Below, piece by piece: positions 1-11,589 of a stretch of 64,000 bases of DNA; position 1 is the first letter of the stretch; each line of letters starts with the position of its first letter. The notes beneath the pieces are model-generated. The model worked only from the letters and a program-made list of their open reading frames with translations, did not search any database and was not told where the DNA came from. A program made the position numbers and the translations under genes. This DNA comes from Ampullaceana balthica (lineage: Eukaryota; Mollusca; Gastropoda; Lymnaeidae): the NCBI GenBank assembly GCA_944989445.1, contig CALYLW010000985.1, forward strand, positions 245,950-309,949. Reading direction: 5' to 3'.

Positions 1-469
1 AAACCCAAACGGGTCTTACCATTGACTTTTGTTGGTTGTATGTCTAATTATGGTGACTATGTATTTTTTAAATGTGATAGATAACATGTATTGTTGATCA
101 CTGAAAATTTCTTAGGTACGATACTAAGAGAAAAGTAACCTCATTGAGTGTATATATGAACTACATATTATATATGTTATATAATAGTATTTTAACAGTG
201 AGTGCGCTGGGATTGAAAGGCCTGGGGTAAATGTGACAGTGTGCACACCCACACAGCACCGCACCATGTGCACCGCTCAGAGATGCATTAGGGACGATAG
301 TAGACAGGAAGTAGACAGCGAGAGTGACGGTTTGGTGCGCGAAAGAAAGAAGTCAAAGTGGTGAATACAGTTCCATTATTGTGTAAATAAAAACTGTTAG
401 AAACAACTGCTTTTGTCCCAATATTTGTGAACCTGTATCCAGAAAACATGTGGATGTTTCACGGTGATG
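1..469. other. Non-coding flank, no gene seen
   Basis: No convincing reading frame is visible. Bases about 195-350 are richer in G+C than the surroundings and end at a TGTAAATAAAAACTG stretch around 380-396, which could be the tail of an LTR or a UTR. No partner copy occurs in the window, so this is left unassigned. Confidence 0.4.
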
Positions 470-477
470 GGCAGGAG

Positions 478-2249
478 CAGTGACGTAGCGAAAGGGGGCA
501 AGATGGGACACTTTTTTAGGGGCGGCACATTCCTCGTTGTTAAGTAGTTTCTAAAAATGACAATTTTAAAGACAGTGGAAATTCTTATCAAAATAAAAAT
601 AAAAACAAAATAGGAAATTAAGAAAATGAATACAGAAAATATCGTAAAAATGTAAACGTTTCCACTGCCAAACTGAACTGAAATAGCAAAAGGCTTAAGT
701 AGTATGATCTGCTGGTAAATTAATTTATTGTTCAAATTTGACAGCCACTCCTGTTGTGAAAGTGAAAACTTATGTATACTGTCAATTTCAAACATGAGCC
801 AATCAAATGCTCCGGGCGGCACATTATTTGGGGGTGACAAATTCCTCATATTTTGTTAATGAGCTTTTTAAAATTCAAGGAAAGAGTTTAAAAAAAATAA
901 TAAACGACCCATATTAAAATGCGGGAACTTTTATAATTCCAAGACTTAAAACTCCATGAGTCCAAAGTCTTCTGACGCTAATGCTACTGAACTAAAAACC
1001 AATGGGCTGAAGTAGCATAAAACAGGACGCAGTTGTGCTAGCACATGTAACTGATTTAAATTTGACAGCGGCTCTTCTTGAAGAAGCGAAAATTGATTTA
1101 TCTTAAAATCCAAAATCAACCTCTAAAATATCTGCAGCATACATGAAATTAATTGATATAAATATACAGGTGTTAAAGAATGACCCAAAACTTGCTGAAA
1201 CAGTTCATTAAACCTGATTTATGTACTTGCTGCTCCAACTGAAAAAAACTTTCAACTATTTTCGGTACACTAAAACAGTGTTAACGCATTTTTTCAATGC
1301 TCACACTACATAGGAACAATCTAATTGCTGCTATAAGCAATGCTTTTCAACAGATTTCAGGATAAAAAATAGTGAATACACAATTGGAGTCTTTTCGAGG
1401 ATACTTTGACAGCTATAAAAAAAACTGTCAGAGGCAGATAAAGGGCTAAACACACGAATAGACACAGGAACTTTGCTAGTCACATTGAAATATGTTTCTT
1501 TTATATATTTTTATAATTTGAAATTATGTACTACCTTGAAAAATGTAATTTACGAAGACAACGTGGCCCAAAATTATAGTGCTAAAAATGCATTGCAGAT
1601 GCTAATTACAGAGAAATTAATGCACTACTTAAAGGATACTTTGACTTTTTCTAAAAATTGTATGGGTATGACATATCATTATAATTAAAAATTTATTGTA
1701 AAAGAACGGCAGAGCAATTTATTGGCGATCAAAGCGAATTTGTCGCCATTTTATGTGGGGAGAAAAATGAAAATAAAGTTATATTCATCATAAGATGCTA
1801 TTACTGTAGAATTTCATGTAGCGATTTTGTTGTTAGAGAATTCGGAAAACAATTATGACTTACGTACACCAGATAATCTTCTGGACTTTGAATGACAATT
1901 GTGAGGGTAGCTTCTGTAAAATTAAGTTAACGAATAATTGATAACTATTATTAATGAATACACCAAGATTGACTAATCTATAGCTATTTTGGCTTTGAGC
2001 ATCGCATTGCTGATAATGTTATTATATCTAAGATTGTACCATGTTGAACAGCAGTAAACATCAATTTCAATCAAGAAATGAAAGCTCTTCAATTTACTTC
2101 TAGTATAAAAATTCATAGAATACTTATTATTAATTTATAATTAAAGTTCTCGTTTATTTAGAGAATCAACATATTTTTTCCGTGGTTGGGGGGGGGGACG
2201 CTATGGATGGATTCTGCCCCGGTTGGCATATACCCACGCTACGCCACTG
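478..2249 (+). mobile_element. Decayed hAT-like DNA transposon with TIRs and 8-bp TSD
   Basis: The left end reads CAGTGACGTAGCG (478-490) and the right end CGCTACGCCACTG (2237-2249), inverted repeats with one mismatch. The flanking 8-mers ggcaggag (470-477) and ggtagaag (2250-2257) agree at 6 of 8 positions, the target-duplication length of hAT elements. Near 1215-1330 on the + strand a broken frame contains VLAAPTEKNFQLFSVH and then RNNLIAA, which resembles the hAT C-terminal dimerisation region (typically APTxxxxERxFSxLrrxK then RLNxLmLL). Stops and frameshifts are frequent, so no transposase is made. The ends are the same type as those of the element at 25326-27766. Confidence 0.75.
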
Positions 2250-2257
2250 GGTAGAAG

Positions 2258-3010
2258 TTGATCTAACAACTGTTGTACAGTGACGAGCAGGGTCCGGGTT
2301 GATCTAACAACTGTCCAGATGCTTGGTGAGCTCTCCGAAAACGCTTGCTAGAACGGGTCAGACAACCGCGGCAACGAGTAAACATTAAACCGTTCTGGTA
2401 AAGCAAGAAAAATCTCTCTCTGATTAAATATTCGTTTAAATCGTTCCTTGGCTACTTTGGTCATCTTGAATGGATGTGAAGCTAGTACGCTTACAGCAGA
2501 TCTGTTTAGAAGTAACTCTTCTCTAAAGTCAAGATGTATATTGAATATTCAATATTTTAACATCTCCTAAACAAAGCATATCCTATAAAAGCGTTAGGTG
2601 ATAAAATAAATATATACTTAAGTACATACGAGCTATTTCTATTATGTATAAAGAACAAAAAAATGAGCTGTTGTGAAAGCTTTTTACAAGATTAATTGGG
2701 TAGTCTCACAAAGACAGTAGAGTCAGAAACAGTTTAGGGAGGAAGAAAAAGGAATGGGTAAAAGAACAAATGGGATTATGATTTTCAGAAATGAACCGGT
2801 CTGTCGTTCATCAATAATTAGCAAACGACCGCAAAAGATTGCTTGGAAACTAAGCATTCTGATATGTTAACAAAACGTCAAACTCGTGGTTAAATTTAAA
2901 AGAAGAATTAAAAGAAAAGAGGAGAATGTATAGCCAGCAATATTACCTCTAAACTCGTTGTTCTGTGTGCATATTTGCATACGGACAAAAAATAAAAACC
3001 TTGTTCTGAC
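2258..3010. other. AT-rich spacer, short direct repeat only
   Basis: No gene is recognised. The 16-mer ttgatctaacaactgt occurs twice about 40 bp apart just after the hAT element (from about 2258 and 2299). The rest is unremarkable AT-rich DNA. Confidence 0.4.
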
Positions 3011-3123
3011 CTCGTGAACTTTTAGGTCTTGTCCATCGTCATCTGTCAAAGGAATCGTTACTTGACCCACGACCCCGTTAAGGTACACATTTATATCTAT
3101 GCCGTTATCACAAGATTCGTGAT
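3011..3123 (-). CDS. Possible internal exon of an unidentified gene
   Basis: On the minus strand a cag acceptor preceded by a T-rich run (ATATATTTCGCAG) opens a frame reading DHESCDNGIDINVYLNGVV and continuing to ...GQDLKVHE, followed by GAG|GTCAGA, a fair donor. The peptide has balanced amino-acid composition and higher G+C than its flanks, unlike chance frames here. It could also extend a few codons upstream (WTNKIYFA). No domain family is recognised and no neighbouring exon was found, so this may be an isolated or relic exon. The donor is not a strong consensus site. Confidence 0.25.
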
Positions 3124-5324
3124 CTGCGAAATATATTTTGTTGGTCCAATCTATTTTCCAGTTTTAATATCTTAAAAATACAAACGCAATCAACATTCTA
3201 AAGTTTGGGAACTGTAAACAGTTTTATTTATTTTTAAATTTATTTTTATTAGGAAAGTGGAATTAACTCTTATTTATTAGATTTCACAAAGACTTAAAGA
3301 ACGGAGAAGTAAAAAGAATAAGAAAAGAGGAGGAGCTGTAGCAATCGTATACACAAATATTAACACAAATACACACACTCACACAATCACATAAAATGAT
3401 TGAAGTATAACAAAGAGCTGTAAAATACGTAAACAAAATTAAAGAAGGTACCTAACAGAAAGCATATAACAGGTGATGTTGGCATCATACAAGTTAAGCT
3501 TACAAATCTTAAACAACAAATGTAGTAGTAATAAAGCAGAACTTTTTAGTTACATAACAAGGAGCTGCAGATATAATACAACTTATACGTTAAGAAAGAT
3601 CAACAGATAATGTACGAAGAATGTAATAGAAGCTGTGGACATTCTTATAAAAGAAGATGTTATAATAATGAGACCTTTATAATATTAAGGCTATATAATA
3701 TTCAAATACAAATACATGTACCAACAATTTATATATATATATATATATATAAATATATATACAAAACCATTATATATTCCTGTGTAAACATGTTTTCTAA
3801 CATTACTTAAATCAAAAAAATATATATGCATATTGTATGTAGTCCGAATTCTGTTTCCTAAATTTTAAAATATTTTGTTTTCATAGATACATAGAAGTTA
3901 ATTGACACTTAAATTGTGGATTAGCAAATGGATTTTTCTGCCCCTTAATTTGTTAAAACTGATGTCTTGATTTTTTTTTGATTTTTTAAAAAATATTTTG
4001 TTTTTTTGAGTTGTAAACATTTCTTAAGATTTGTAAAAAATTCAGACGACGAAAATTAAATGAAAGTCAATCTCTTAAAATACTGTTTATCGGGAAAATA
4101 ATGCTCCTCATATTGCTTACATCATCAATGTACAGTCACCCGCAGTTTGTATGCAATTATCAATGTACAGTCACCTGCAGTTTGTATGCAATCATCAATG
4201 TAGAGTCACCTGCAGTGTGTATGCAATCATCAATGCAATCAATTATATTTGAGCCAATTAAATGAATCATTCAATTAGAGTTATATTATAATTAAATCCT
4301 GATAGATAATTGTAATGTGATGTCAGAGACCGACATCATCGGTTTGAATTAATAATAAGTTTATACTATTTAGTACTCTTGATTTCAAGTATTATTTGCA
4401 TGTCTACTCTGGATCCTAATAATCTATGTATACTTTAACTAATGGTATAAAATAAATTTCTTTTTCCGCAATTCCGTATCACTGAATGTGTACTTTAGAG
4501 AAGAAACGAACTCAACTAAAATGTAAGTGCAGACAAACACGTTTCCATTGTTTGGAAATTTATCTAAATCACTGCCACAACGAAAAGCAAATGTTCTCTA
4601 ACTTGACATCTGATTAAGTTGTTAGCCTCTCAAATAACAATAATTTTGTATTTAGACGAAATGTGCTTCTTTTTATAAAGTTCTTCTTCATTTTTAGTGA
4701 TTTTTTCCTGAATTAAGCTTCATTGAGAGAGCAACAATAAACACCCACGAGGATACGTTGTTTTAATGGCTATCAATGCTACTTTCAAAAAGTAATGTGT
4801 ATTACATATGACATTTGCTCAAAGAAAAATTGTTACACAAATAGCAAGTACATTAAATTTAAAAAAAATTTGGAACACATAGTCTAAAATTGAGTTGAGA
4901 ATAATGTGTTTTAATGCACAGTCCAATATTTGTTTGCAGACTAAAGTAATGACATTTCATAGATTGACTAGTTTCCATGAAATTCATAATTAAACTTACT
5001 CTAGTAATGCATAATTCTTAGCATTTTAATTTAAATGTGCAAGGGAAATTATACATTTTATTTTACCATCCATCTATGTGGTATCGTAATTCAAACACTA
5101 TCAGTCAAGACCATGACCCACTCATAGACAAATGCCACTAGTCACAGCCCCCCCCCCTCATCACTCGCTAAAACTACCATAATTTCCTCATTGTATACAC
5201 AATCCTATGTATAACCACATGCATTCAGTTATGTACTTAATACAATATTAAACTGTACTTACTTGCGTGTGAATTGCTTGCCATATCAATAAGGCTATTC
5301 AAGATAAAGAAAACCTGTGTAGGA

Positions 5325-5326
<2 letters not shown>
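3124..5326. other. AT-rich intergenic stretch with microsatellite and tandem repeat
   Basis: No gene is supported. It contains a (TA)n tract at about 3730-3761 and a three-copy 35-bp tandem repeat at 4125-4240. Remaining short frames are A/T-driven and have no recognisable composition or motifs. Confidence 0.4.
4125..4240. repeat. Tandem repeat, 35-bp unit, three copies plus partial
   Basis: The unit begins with tcaatgtacagtcacc and includes gcagtttgtatgcaat. Starts fall at 4125, 4160, 4195 and a partial at 4230, exactly 35 bp apart. Copies differ by only a few substitutions (cccgcag/cctgcag, tacag/tagag). Confidence 0.9.

Positions 5327-5372
<46 letters not shown>
5327..5372. repeat. (TA)n microsatellite, left flank of TIR transposon
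   Basis: Uninterrupted TA dinucleotides immediately precede the AGAGTGGCC terminus at 5374. Confidence 0.95.
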
Positions 5373-5373
<1 letters not shown>

Positions 5374-5376
<3 letters not shown>

Positions 5377-7768
5377 GTGGCCCAAAAAAGATAGACACAA
5401 TTTTTTTTTCTTTGATTTAAACCCCACATTTGATTACCGCAAAAACAAGTGGTCCGAAATATAAAATTTCATAAATTTCAGATGAAATTTAGAGGTTGCA
5501 CAAGGTCTCTGAAAATTTAGGTATGTTCTCCATTTACCACATTTTATCCCGAATATTGATGAACCTGAATACAGTCTGTTTTGTTCTTTGATGATTATAA
5601 TGTGTAACTGTTTGATTCGCGAGACATTATCAGTGTTTTTATACCATCATAGAGAGAACAATAAAACTCTTAAAGACTGTGCTAGAATAACTGTTAGTGA
5701 AATTCCTACTATCTGGCAGTAAGCTGCAATTCTAACAGCTTATAGCTACCACATAGAAAATCGTCTTTTAAAAGTCCATCAGCAGTAGCAGTGTTTGAGT
5801 AAAGCAAAGAATCGGCGCTCAGAGAAGCAGATTTCAAATGACATTGCAAGTTCTTCAAAAATTGATAAACTGTTTGACATCGCCCATCAGAGTGGTGAAA
5901 AACTAACAGAACAAACACAAGATTTAGAATTTCTTCGTGACCAAAGGGAGAGAAGAATTTGATACATGGCTGGAGTGGATAAAGCAAAGTGATCGTACAG
6001 CAGTACATTTACTAGCTGCTACATTTCATTCTCTTGGTCACGATGTTAGTGACATGCCATTAAGTCGAAGTACTGTACAGCTTATGAGAGCTGAGATTAG
6101 GAAAAAAACACCACATGAAGTTAAATAATTGTTTGATCCACAAGTACCATTAACTGTACATTGGGATGGAAAATTGCTTATAGATCTCACAGCCAGGGAG
6201 AATGTTGAGAGATTGCCAGTAATTGTAACAGGACTGCAAATAGAGTGCTTGCTAGGTGTACCAAAATTGGCTTCAGGGACTGATGACAGTCAAGTTCAAG
6301 CTGTAGTTGAATGTCTGAAGGACTGGGGAATTTGTGAGAAAGTAGTAGCATTAAGTTTTTACCCTACAGCAAATAACACTGGAGATTTCAAAGGGGCATG
6401 TGTTTTAATTGAAAAGCTGCTTCAAAAAAGTCTTATTCATCTTGCTTGCCGCCACTATATGATGGAAATTGTTCTGGAAAAAGTGTTCACCGTATTGAAG
6501 ATAAGTGGGCCCTCATCTGGACCTGATATTTCACTTTTTAAACGATTTAAAGAGCAGTGGCATTTTATGGAGAAGTGATCCTATGAAACTGCAGATGGGA
6601 TGACTGAGGTAGACCTTTTCAAAGAGAGCACATTGCAGTTTGCAAATGACAATCTTAAAATTCGTCACCCATGAGCTGATTACAGAGAATTTTTGGAACT
6701 GGCTGCCATATTTCTTGGAGGAACACCACCACGTGGGATTCATTTCCATGCTCCAGGAGCTGTACACAGGGCACGTTGGATGGCAAGAATAATTTATTGC
6801 TACAAGATGTGGATGTTTAAGAAGCAGTTTAAGCTGAAGCTTTCTGAAGAACAAGGACTGTTTCAGTTACTATGTTTTGTTTCCAGTACTTATATGAAAC
6901 TGTGGTTTCACGCCCCTCAAGGGCGCCATCAAATGACCTACAATTTCTGAAGGATTTAGAAATATATAACTCTGTTAATTCAGTTATTGGAAAAGCAGGA
7001 AAAAAAAAGCTTTCAGTCGACATTTATGGTATCTAAATGAAATTACAGTTGGCCTCACTTTTTTTGGATGAAAATATTGATCCCAAGCAAAAGGTTCAGA
7101 TGCTTAACAATATGCAAGAAAAACCCGGATCTACAAATCGAGCTCAGGGTCTTGATTCCAATGGATTCTATGCAGACCAGCCCATCAGCTTCTTTGTTAC
7201 AAACAATACAAAGGCATTTTTCTCCATTCTTGATTTGCCACATTCATTCCTGGAGATGTCCCCTGAAACATGGAGCAGCAACAATGAATACAAACATGAA
7301 GAAAAGGTTGTAACCATTTGAAAGTTCTTAATGACTCAGCCGAAAGAGGAGTGAAACTGATTCAGGATTTCAATGAATTTTTATGCAGAAAAGAAGATCA
7401 GAAGCAATTCTTACTTCAGGTGGTGCAAGAACACCGACGATTTTATCCGGATGTAAAGAAGACCACAGTGGTTACTGGACTAGCAAAAAGCAGTCAGTTA
7501 ATATGACATCCATAAATAGTAAACACTTGGCTTTGTTGCATTCTATTATTTTATTTGTTTTGAGGTTGTTATTTCATGTTTAACACTAAACATTCAACAT
7601 AAACAATTAAATTACTATTTAGTACCAAATCAATGTTTTCATTGCCTTTGTGCAACCCCTAAATATTTCACGATTGTATTCATTTTTTTCTGAAAACACT
7701 TTTTTTTCTGGCAGAACACAATGCAGGACTTAAATTTAGAAAAATCGAAAAAAAAATTTTTGGCCACT

Positions 7769-7770
<2 letters not shown>
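5374..7770 (+). mobile_element. TIR DNA transposon inserted in a (TA)n tract
   Basis: The left end AGAGTGGCCCAAAAAAG and the right end ...TTTTTGGCCACTCT are inverted repeats, exact over the outer nine bases and then A/T-rich. TA microsatellite lies on both sides, so a target duplication cannot be measured. The interior carries one degenerate transposase on the + strand. Termini of this kind and this protein are familiar from arthropod and cnidarian genomes, but I cannot name the superfamily with confidence; IS3EU-like is one possibility. Confidence 0.75.
5937..7506 (+). pseudogene. Degenerate DDE-type transposase of the 5374-7770 element
   Basis: Fragments in order: MTKGREEFDTWLEWIKQSDR (5937), stop at 6126, then LTVHWDGKLLIDLTAREN (from about 6147) and a segment with LLQKSLIHLACRHYMMEIVL, stop near 6576, then GGTPPRGIHFHAPGAVHRAR (about 6717), RWMARIIYCYKMWMFKKQF and a broken C-terminal part to 7506. 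From memory, relatives have an aspartate in a FDTTxSNTG-like motif. Here the corresponding stretch is SFYPTANNTG, so that residue appears replaced. There are at least three in-frame stops plus a frameshift near 7060, where the frame continues in another phase. The first aspartate (HWDGK) remains. It is non-functional as read. Upstream sequence 5709-5936 may hold more of the N-terminus. Confidence 0.7.

Positions 7771-7835
<65 letters not shown>
7771..7835. repeat. (TA)n microsatellite between two transposons
   Basis: About 65 bp of TA dinucleotides join the right end of the 5374-7770 element to the left end of the BED-hAT at 7836. Confidence 0.95.
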
Positions 7836-7838
<3 letters not shown>

Positions 7839-8631
7839 GGCTGTTGACGATCAATTCAAATTTAGTCGTTAACTTTTGAAAAATTAAAGATTAATTAATC
7901 GTTAATTTCGATTATAGCCAAAAACTTAAAATGTATGTCATATACTTATTAAATGTGCTTGTTGAAAATCTAAATAACACTGTAATGTATCCTTTATATG
8001 TCATCTTTTAACCAACTATGCAAAAAGACAATTATTATTGTGTTGACATTATTTTCTAAAGTGATGAGCGGGTCTAATTGACAATATAACCAGCCGAGCT
8101 GAACAATCATTCACATGGAGCTGAGTAACTGGTTTTCACAAAACGGTCTTGCCAAGGAATGGCATTATCGGATATCGGTTTTCATTAAGTTTCCACCATT
8201 GTAGAGGGTTAATGGATTCATGAATTTTCATGTCCATTTTGTAACGCAGTAGTTCATCGGAAAAGCTGTCGTCATTTTATGTCTCTGAGTCAAACTCCAT
8301 TACTGCCATTAGTTAATACGCTTTTCATTTGGTTTGATAAGTAGGCAAAGTTTTAGAACCATTGTAGGCAAACGATTTCTCACAATGGATACAATAAACT
8401 TTATCAACATTTTGAACATTCCCGTCATTCAATAGTTTAAAACCAAAATGTTCGTGTAATCGTCAAGGAAAAAAATTGATACTATTTATCTGCCGCTATT
8501 TTTAATATTTTTATTTTACTTGTTGACGTCCAATAATTTGTATGTGATGGGTCGATTAATCGTTAAAACATAATTTAATCGGTATTTTTTAAAACGGTTA
8601 ATCGAAAAATGAATCGTTAATTTCCGAACAC

Positions 8632-8634
<3 letters not shown>
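7836..8634 (-). mobile_element. Internally deleted BED-type hAT element
   Basis: Ends are TAGGGCTGTTGACGAT on the left and, read inverted, TTAGGTGTTCGGAAATTAACGATT on the right, with the A/T-rich AATCGTTAA motif repeated near both. On the minus strand a BED zinc-finger segment is visible (KVYCIHCEKSFAYNGS, about 8345-8395). It is followed directly by sequence matching the C-terminal hAT region (frames reading ELLRYKM and MNPLTL at about 8210-8265). The middle of a normal transposase of about 600 residues is absent, so this is a deletion derivative. Related copies lie at 61615-62405 and 45143-45365, with possible ends at 11465 and 24909. Confidence 0.7.

Positions 8635-8709
<75 letters not shown>
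8635..8709. repeat. (TA)n microsatellite
   Basis: About 75 bp of TA dinucleotides abut the right end of the BED-hAT. Confidence 0.95.
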
Positions 8710-8712
<3 letters not shown>

Positions 8713-9914
8713 GTGTAGTGATTATAAAAAATAAAATTAAAAAAAAATAAAATAAATAAAATGTAAAAGATTGCAATTATATTTATGTTACTATTTTTTA
8801 ACGCATTTAAAAAAATAAACATAACTATTTACTGTTACAAGTAAAAGAGATATTACTTAAACTGATCATGAGATTAATTTGCAATATATTTGTAAACTGA
8901 AATGACCGATATATAATAAAAAAAATTAATGATAGAGGCTGAAGAGCATTTATTTTCTGATGTTATTCATTAATTTTAATTTGTTAAGTTTTGAATATAT
9001 TTGGGTACACATTATTTTATCATTAAAATTTATTTTTTAAAATTTATTTTTAAAAAAAAATATTAATTAATTTTTTTAAACAAATTCATGCAATCTGTCT
9101 ATTTCATTTCTTTCTTTATTTAAAAACTGAAATGATTAAAAATATTAAATAAAAGTAATATATTTATGATCATTGTTACCTTAGGATTTGTTGAACTTTT
9201 TGAACTTAAAATTTAGTTATGCTTCAGACCACTAAAACAATATATTAAATTATAATGAGTAAAAGCAAATAAAGTCAAGGAATAAAAGTTAAACATGAAC
9301 ACAATACCAAATAAGTAGGATCGGGAAATTCCAAAATGATTTTACAAAATTAAAAGTAAACATAAATTTTAAAAAAAAATATTTTTTTTCCACAGCAAGA
9401 GATTCGTGAAATTAATTTAAAGTACATCTTCGCTTACAAATATGATTTTAGACCTAAAGGTGGTAACAAGATAGAATAATAATTTGGACGTACACAATAT
9501 CGTTTTATTAATGTTTATTAGTTTACATTATTCTATCATTTCCTGTTTTTAAAAGAACACATGTTTTATTATTTTTTAAAATTATTTTTTTTAAAATAAT
9601 TTAATGGGTTTGTCATTTCTAAATAGGGAAAACGTCATAGCTCAGTGAGTAATGTTCTATTGTTAGATTACATTTTAGCGGAATATCGTTTTGTAGCATA
9701 AAGAAAGTCAAATCACTACGTTCTCAAAATTGTTCGCATAGTAAAATTACGAAACTGTTGGGTTTTTTTTCTTTCTTTTTTTCAGTCAAATAAGCTGACT
9801 TACATTAACGAAGAATTAACAAAAAGCTGATAAGGTAACACCCTTCTCAATATAACTACATTTACATATTGAATCGTATATTTTATTAAATTTTTATGCA
9901 ATGTGTTCTTCTTA
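8710..9914. other. Very AT-rich spacer, no gene seen
   Basis: A/T homopolymer runs dominate. No coding frame, RNA gene or repeat family copy is recognised. Confidence 0.4.
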
Positions 9915-10020
9915 GGTGTCGTCCATAAAGTACGTCACGCTAATTTGGACCATTTGTAACTCCCCCCTTCCCCCTGTCACAAATTTCGGACCCCACCCCC
10001 CTTCTAAAGAACTTCACACT
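9915..10020 (+). mobile_element. Solo terminus of the GTCCATAAAGTACGTCA TIR family
   Basis: The sequence TTAGGTGTCGTCCATAAAGTACGTCACGC followed by C-rich blocks (ccccccttccccctgtcac) matches the left ends of the elements at 11844 and 34115, including the preceding TA. No matching right terminus was found nearby, so this is a truncated copy. Confidence 0.65.
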
Positions 10021-10307
10021 TTTGTTTTTTTTTAATTAAAAAAATAATTACAATTTAATATATAACACCGTGCCGTCACACACAATAATAGTATTAATAG
10101 AAATAGTCACAACTTAAAACGGCTTTTACCGGTAGAATTTACTATATTTTAAGCGGATAATTCATTAGTTAGAGCAAGAAGCTAAACTTAGTGTAAACCT
10201 TTGATTTCTTAAAGACTATTTAAAACAATAAAAAGAATCCATGGAAATATCTATATAAAGTTGTTGTTTTTTTACTAGCATTTTCAGAAGCAAAAAAATG
10301 AATAAAT

Positions 10308-10640
10308 CCTATATAATAAAATGCAATATTATGTCCGGTCATCGATAGCGATTGGTCTCTCAAACACATATGACTCCTATAGCCAATCATATTGAACACG
10401 TTTACGCGGACGTTCAAAACGAGTTATTTTTGGTGCAGTATTTCTTCCAAGACTTTATTTTGAGTTATGTGCATTTGGATTTATAGTCAAAAGCTCTGTT
10501 TTTACGAGTTTTTCATTTTAACTAATAATGAATAGTATTTTTGACATGATGCACATGTATGCCGGTCGAGGCGGCTGTTGGAGGGGAGTTACAAAATGCC
10601 ACCGAACGGGCTTTGTTGCTCGTAAATAAATAAAGCCCAC
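10308..10640 (+). repeat. Dispersed repeat R2, copy 1
   Basis: Shares long blocks with copies at 41666 and 42338: the segment from gtccggtcatcgatagcgattgg, the block ttcaaaacgagttatttttggtgca, the block tttatagtcaaaa, and the terminal atgccaccgaa ... tgctcgt ... aataaat stretch. No coding capacity is evident, so a short non-autonomous element is likely. Confidence 0.7.
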
Positions 10641-10758
10641 AAAGCTCGGACAAACTCTAGCCAATCATCTCTACTTGACTACTTGGATTTCACCGCAGCT
10701 AAGTGTTTTTTTTAAAATTATTATTTCGTTTTATTCGTTTCATTTGTGTACTATTTGT

Positions 10759-10790
10759 CCGTTGAGGAAGGCTCTTTGCCGAAACATTCG
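10759..10790 (+). ncRNA. Hammerhead-ribozyme-like relic, Penelope-type
   Basis: The stretch TTGAGGA-AGGC-TCTT-TGCC-GAAAC has the layout of a hammerhead core: CTGANGA box (first base changed C to T), a short stem II, then GAAAC. Hammerhead motifs are known to accompany Penelope-like elements. The altered first base of the box would probably abolish cleavage. No Penelope reverse transcriptase lies beside it. Confidence 0.35.
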
Positions 10791-10799
10791 CTGTTGTGT

Positions 10800-11366
10800 T
10801 ACGTCCTGTCAGGCCTACTAATACTCTGTTTTTATATTATACATTTATCTAGCCAATCAGTAAGCATGTTTATACAAATATTGGCGCACTCCAGGTTCCA
10901 AAATTAACGGAATTTTCCGATATTATATTTTACAAATTGTTACTGCTGTTCTGTTTTTTTACAAGAAAAAAATTAAGGTTTGTTGTTTTTTAATATCTCT
11001 TTACTAAATTTTGTGTTTTTTTAACATTTACTATTTTAAATAAAAGAAAGATAAACAAAACAGAACACATTTAGTATTTGTTAGTTAGTGGTAGATGCAA
11101 ATATTACACAGCAAGAACAACACTAATTAAAAAGAGAAGGAAATCACTTTGGGAATTTGTTCTTCTTTTCTTTTTAAATTTTACGAAATATTGTATGTAA
11201 TTCATGTAAGAGTAATGGTAATTATTGAAATCATTTCCATTACAATAAAAAAAAATTGTGATTAAAACTAAATGTAGAGGAAAATATATTTGGACCACAA
11301 TTAATAGGAACAATTATAAAGTGTTAAATGTTTCTGGACATGTTAAATATCCAAACTGTAAAGCAA
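10800..11366. other. AT-rich spacer, no gene seen
   Basis: No convincing coding sequence or repeat match was found before the microsatellite at 11367. Confidence 0.35.
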
Positions 11367-11394
11367 CACACACACACACACATACACACATATG

Positions 11395-11460
<66 letters not shown>
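11367..11460. repeat. Compound (CA)n / (TA)n microsatellite
   Basis: A CA run (to about 11393) passes into a TA run (to about 11460), directly before a BED-hAT terminus. Confidence 0.95.
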
Positions 11461-11464
<4 letters not shown>

Positions 11465-11565
11465 TAGGACTGATACTGATTAATTTTTTTTTAAATTGAT
11501 TAATCGGGAAAAATATTTAATCGATTAATTGATTAATTTTGATTAATTATATTTTTATAACGCAT
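11465..11565. mobile_element. Left terminus of a BED-type hAT element
   Basis: TAGGACTGATACTGATTAAT followed by alternating ATTAATCG/GATTAATT motifs matches the end of the elements at 7836 and 61615. Similarity fades at about 11570. A right-hand terminus of the same family lies at about 24830-24909, with many nested insertions between them; see findings. Confidence 0.5.
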
Positions 11566-11589
11566 ATATAGATTCCGTTAAGTAAGTTG

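Noticed and set aside
397..849. 150-codon minus-strand frame
   Set aside because: It runs across the hAT left terminus and A/T-rich DNA, has low-complexity Phe/Ile/Leu content and no motif.
7639..7854. Open frames with long Ile-Tyr repeats (also 8516-8822, 3610-3810, 11258-11467)
   Set aside because: They are translations of (TA)n microsatellites, not proteins.
11465..11472. Using flanking 8-mers to confirm a single hAT from 11465 to 24909
   Set aside because: atttatat on the left and cataaata on the right do not match, so the pairing is left as a hypothesis.
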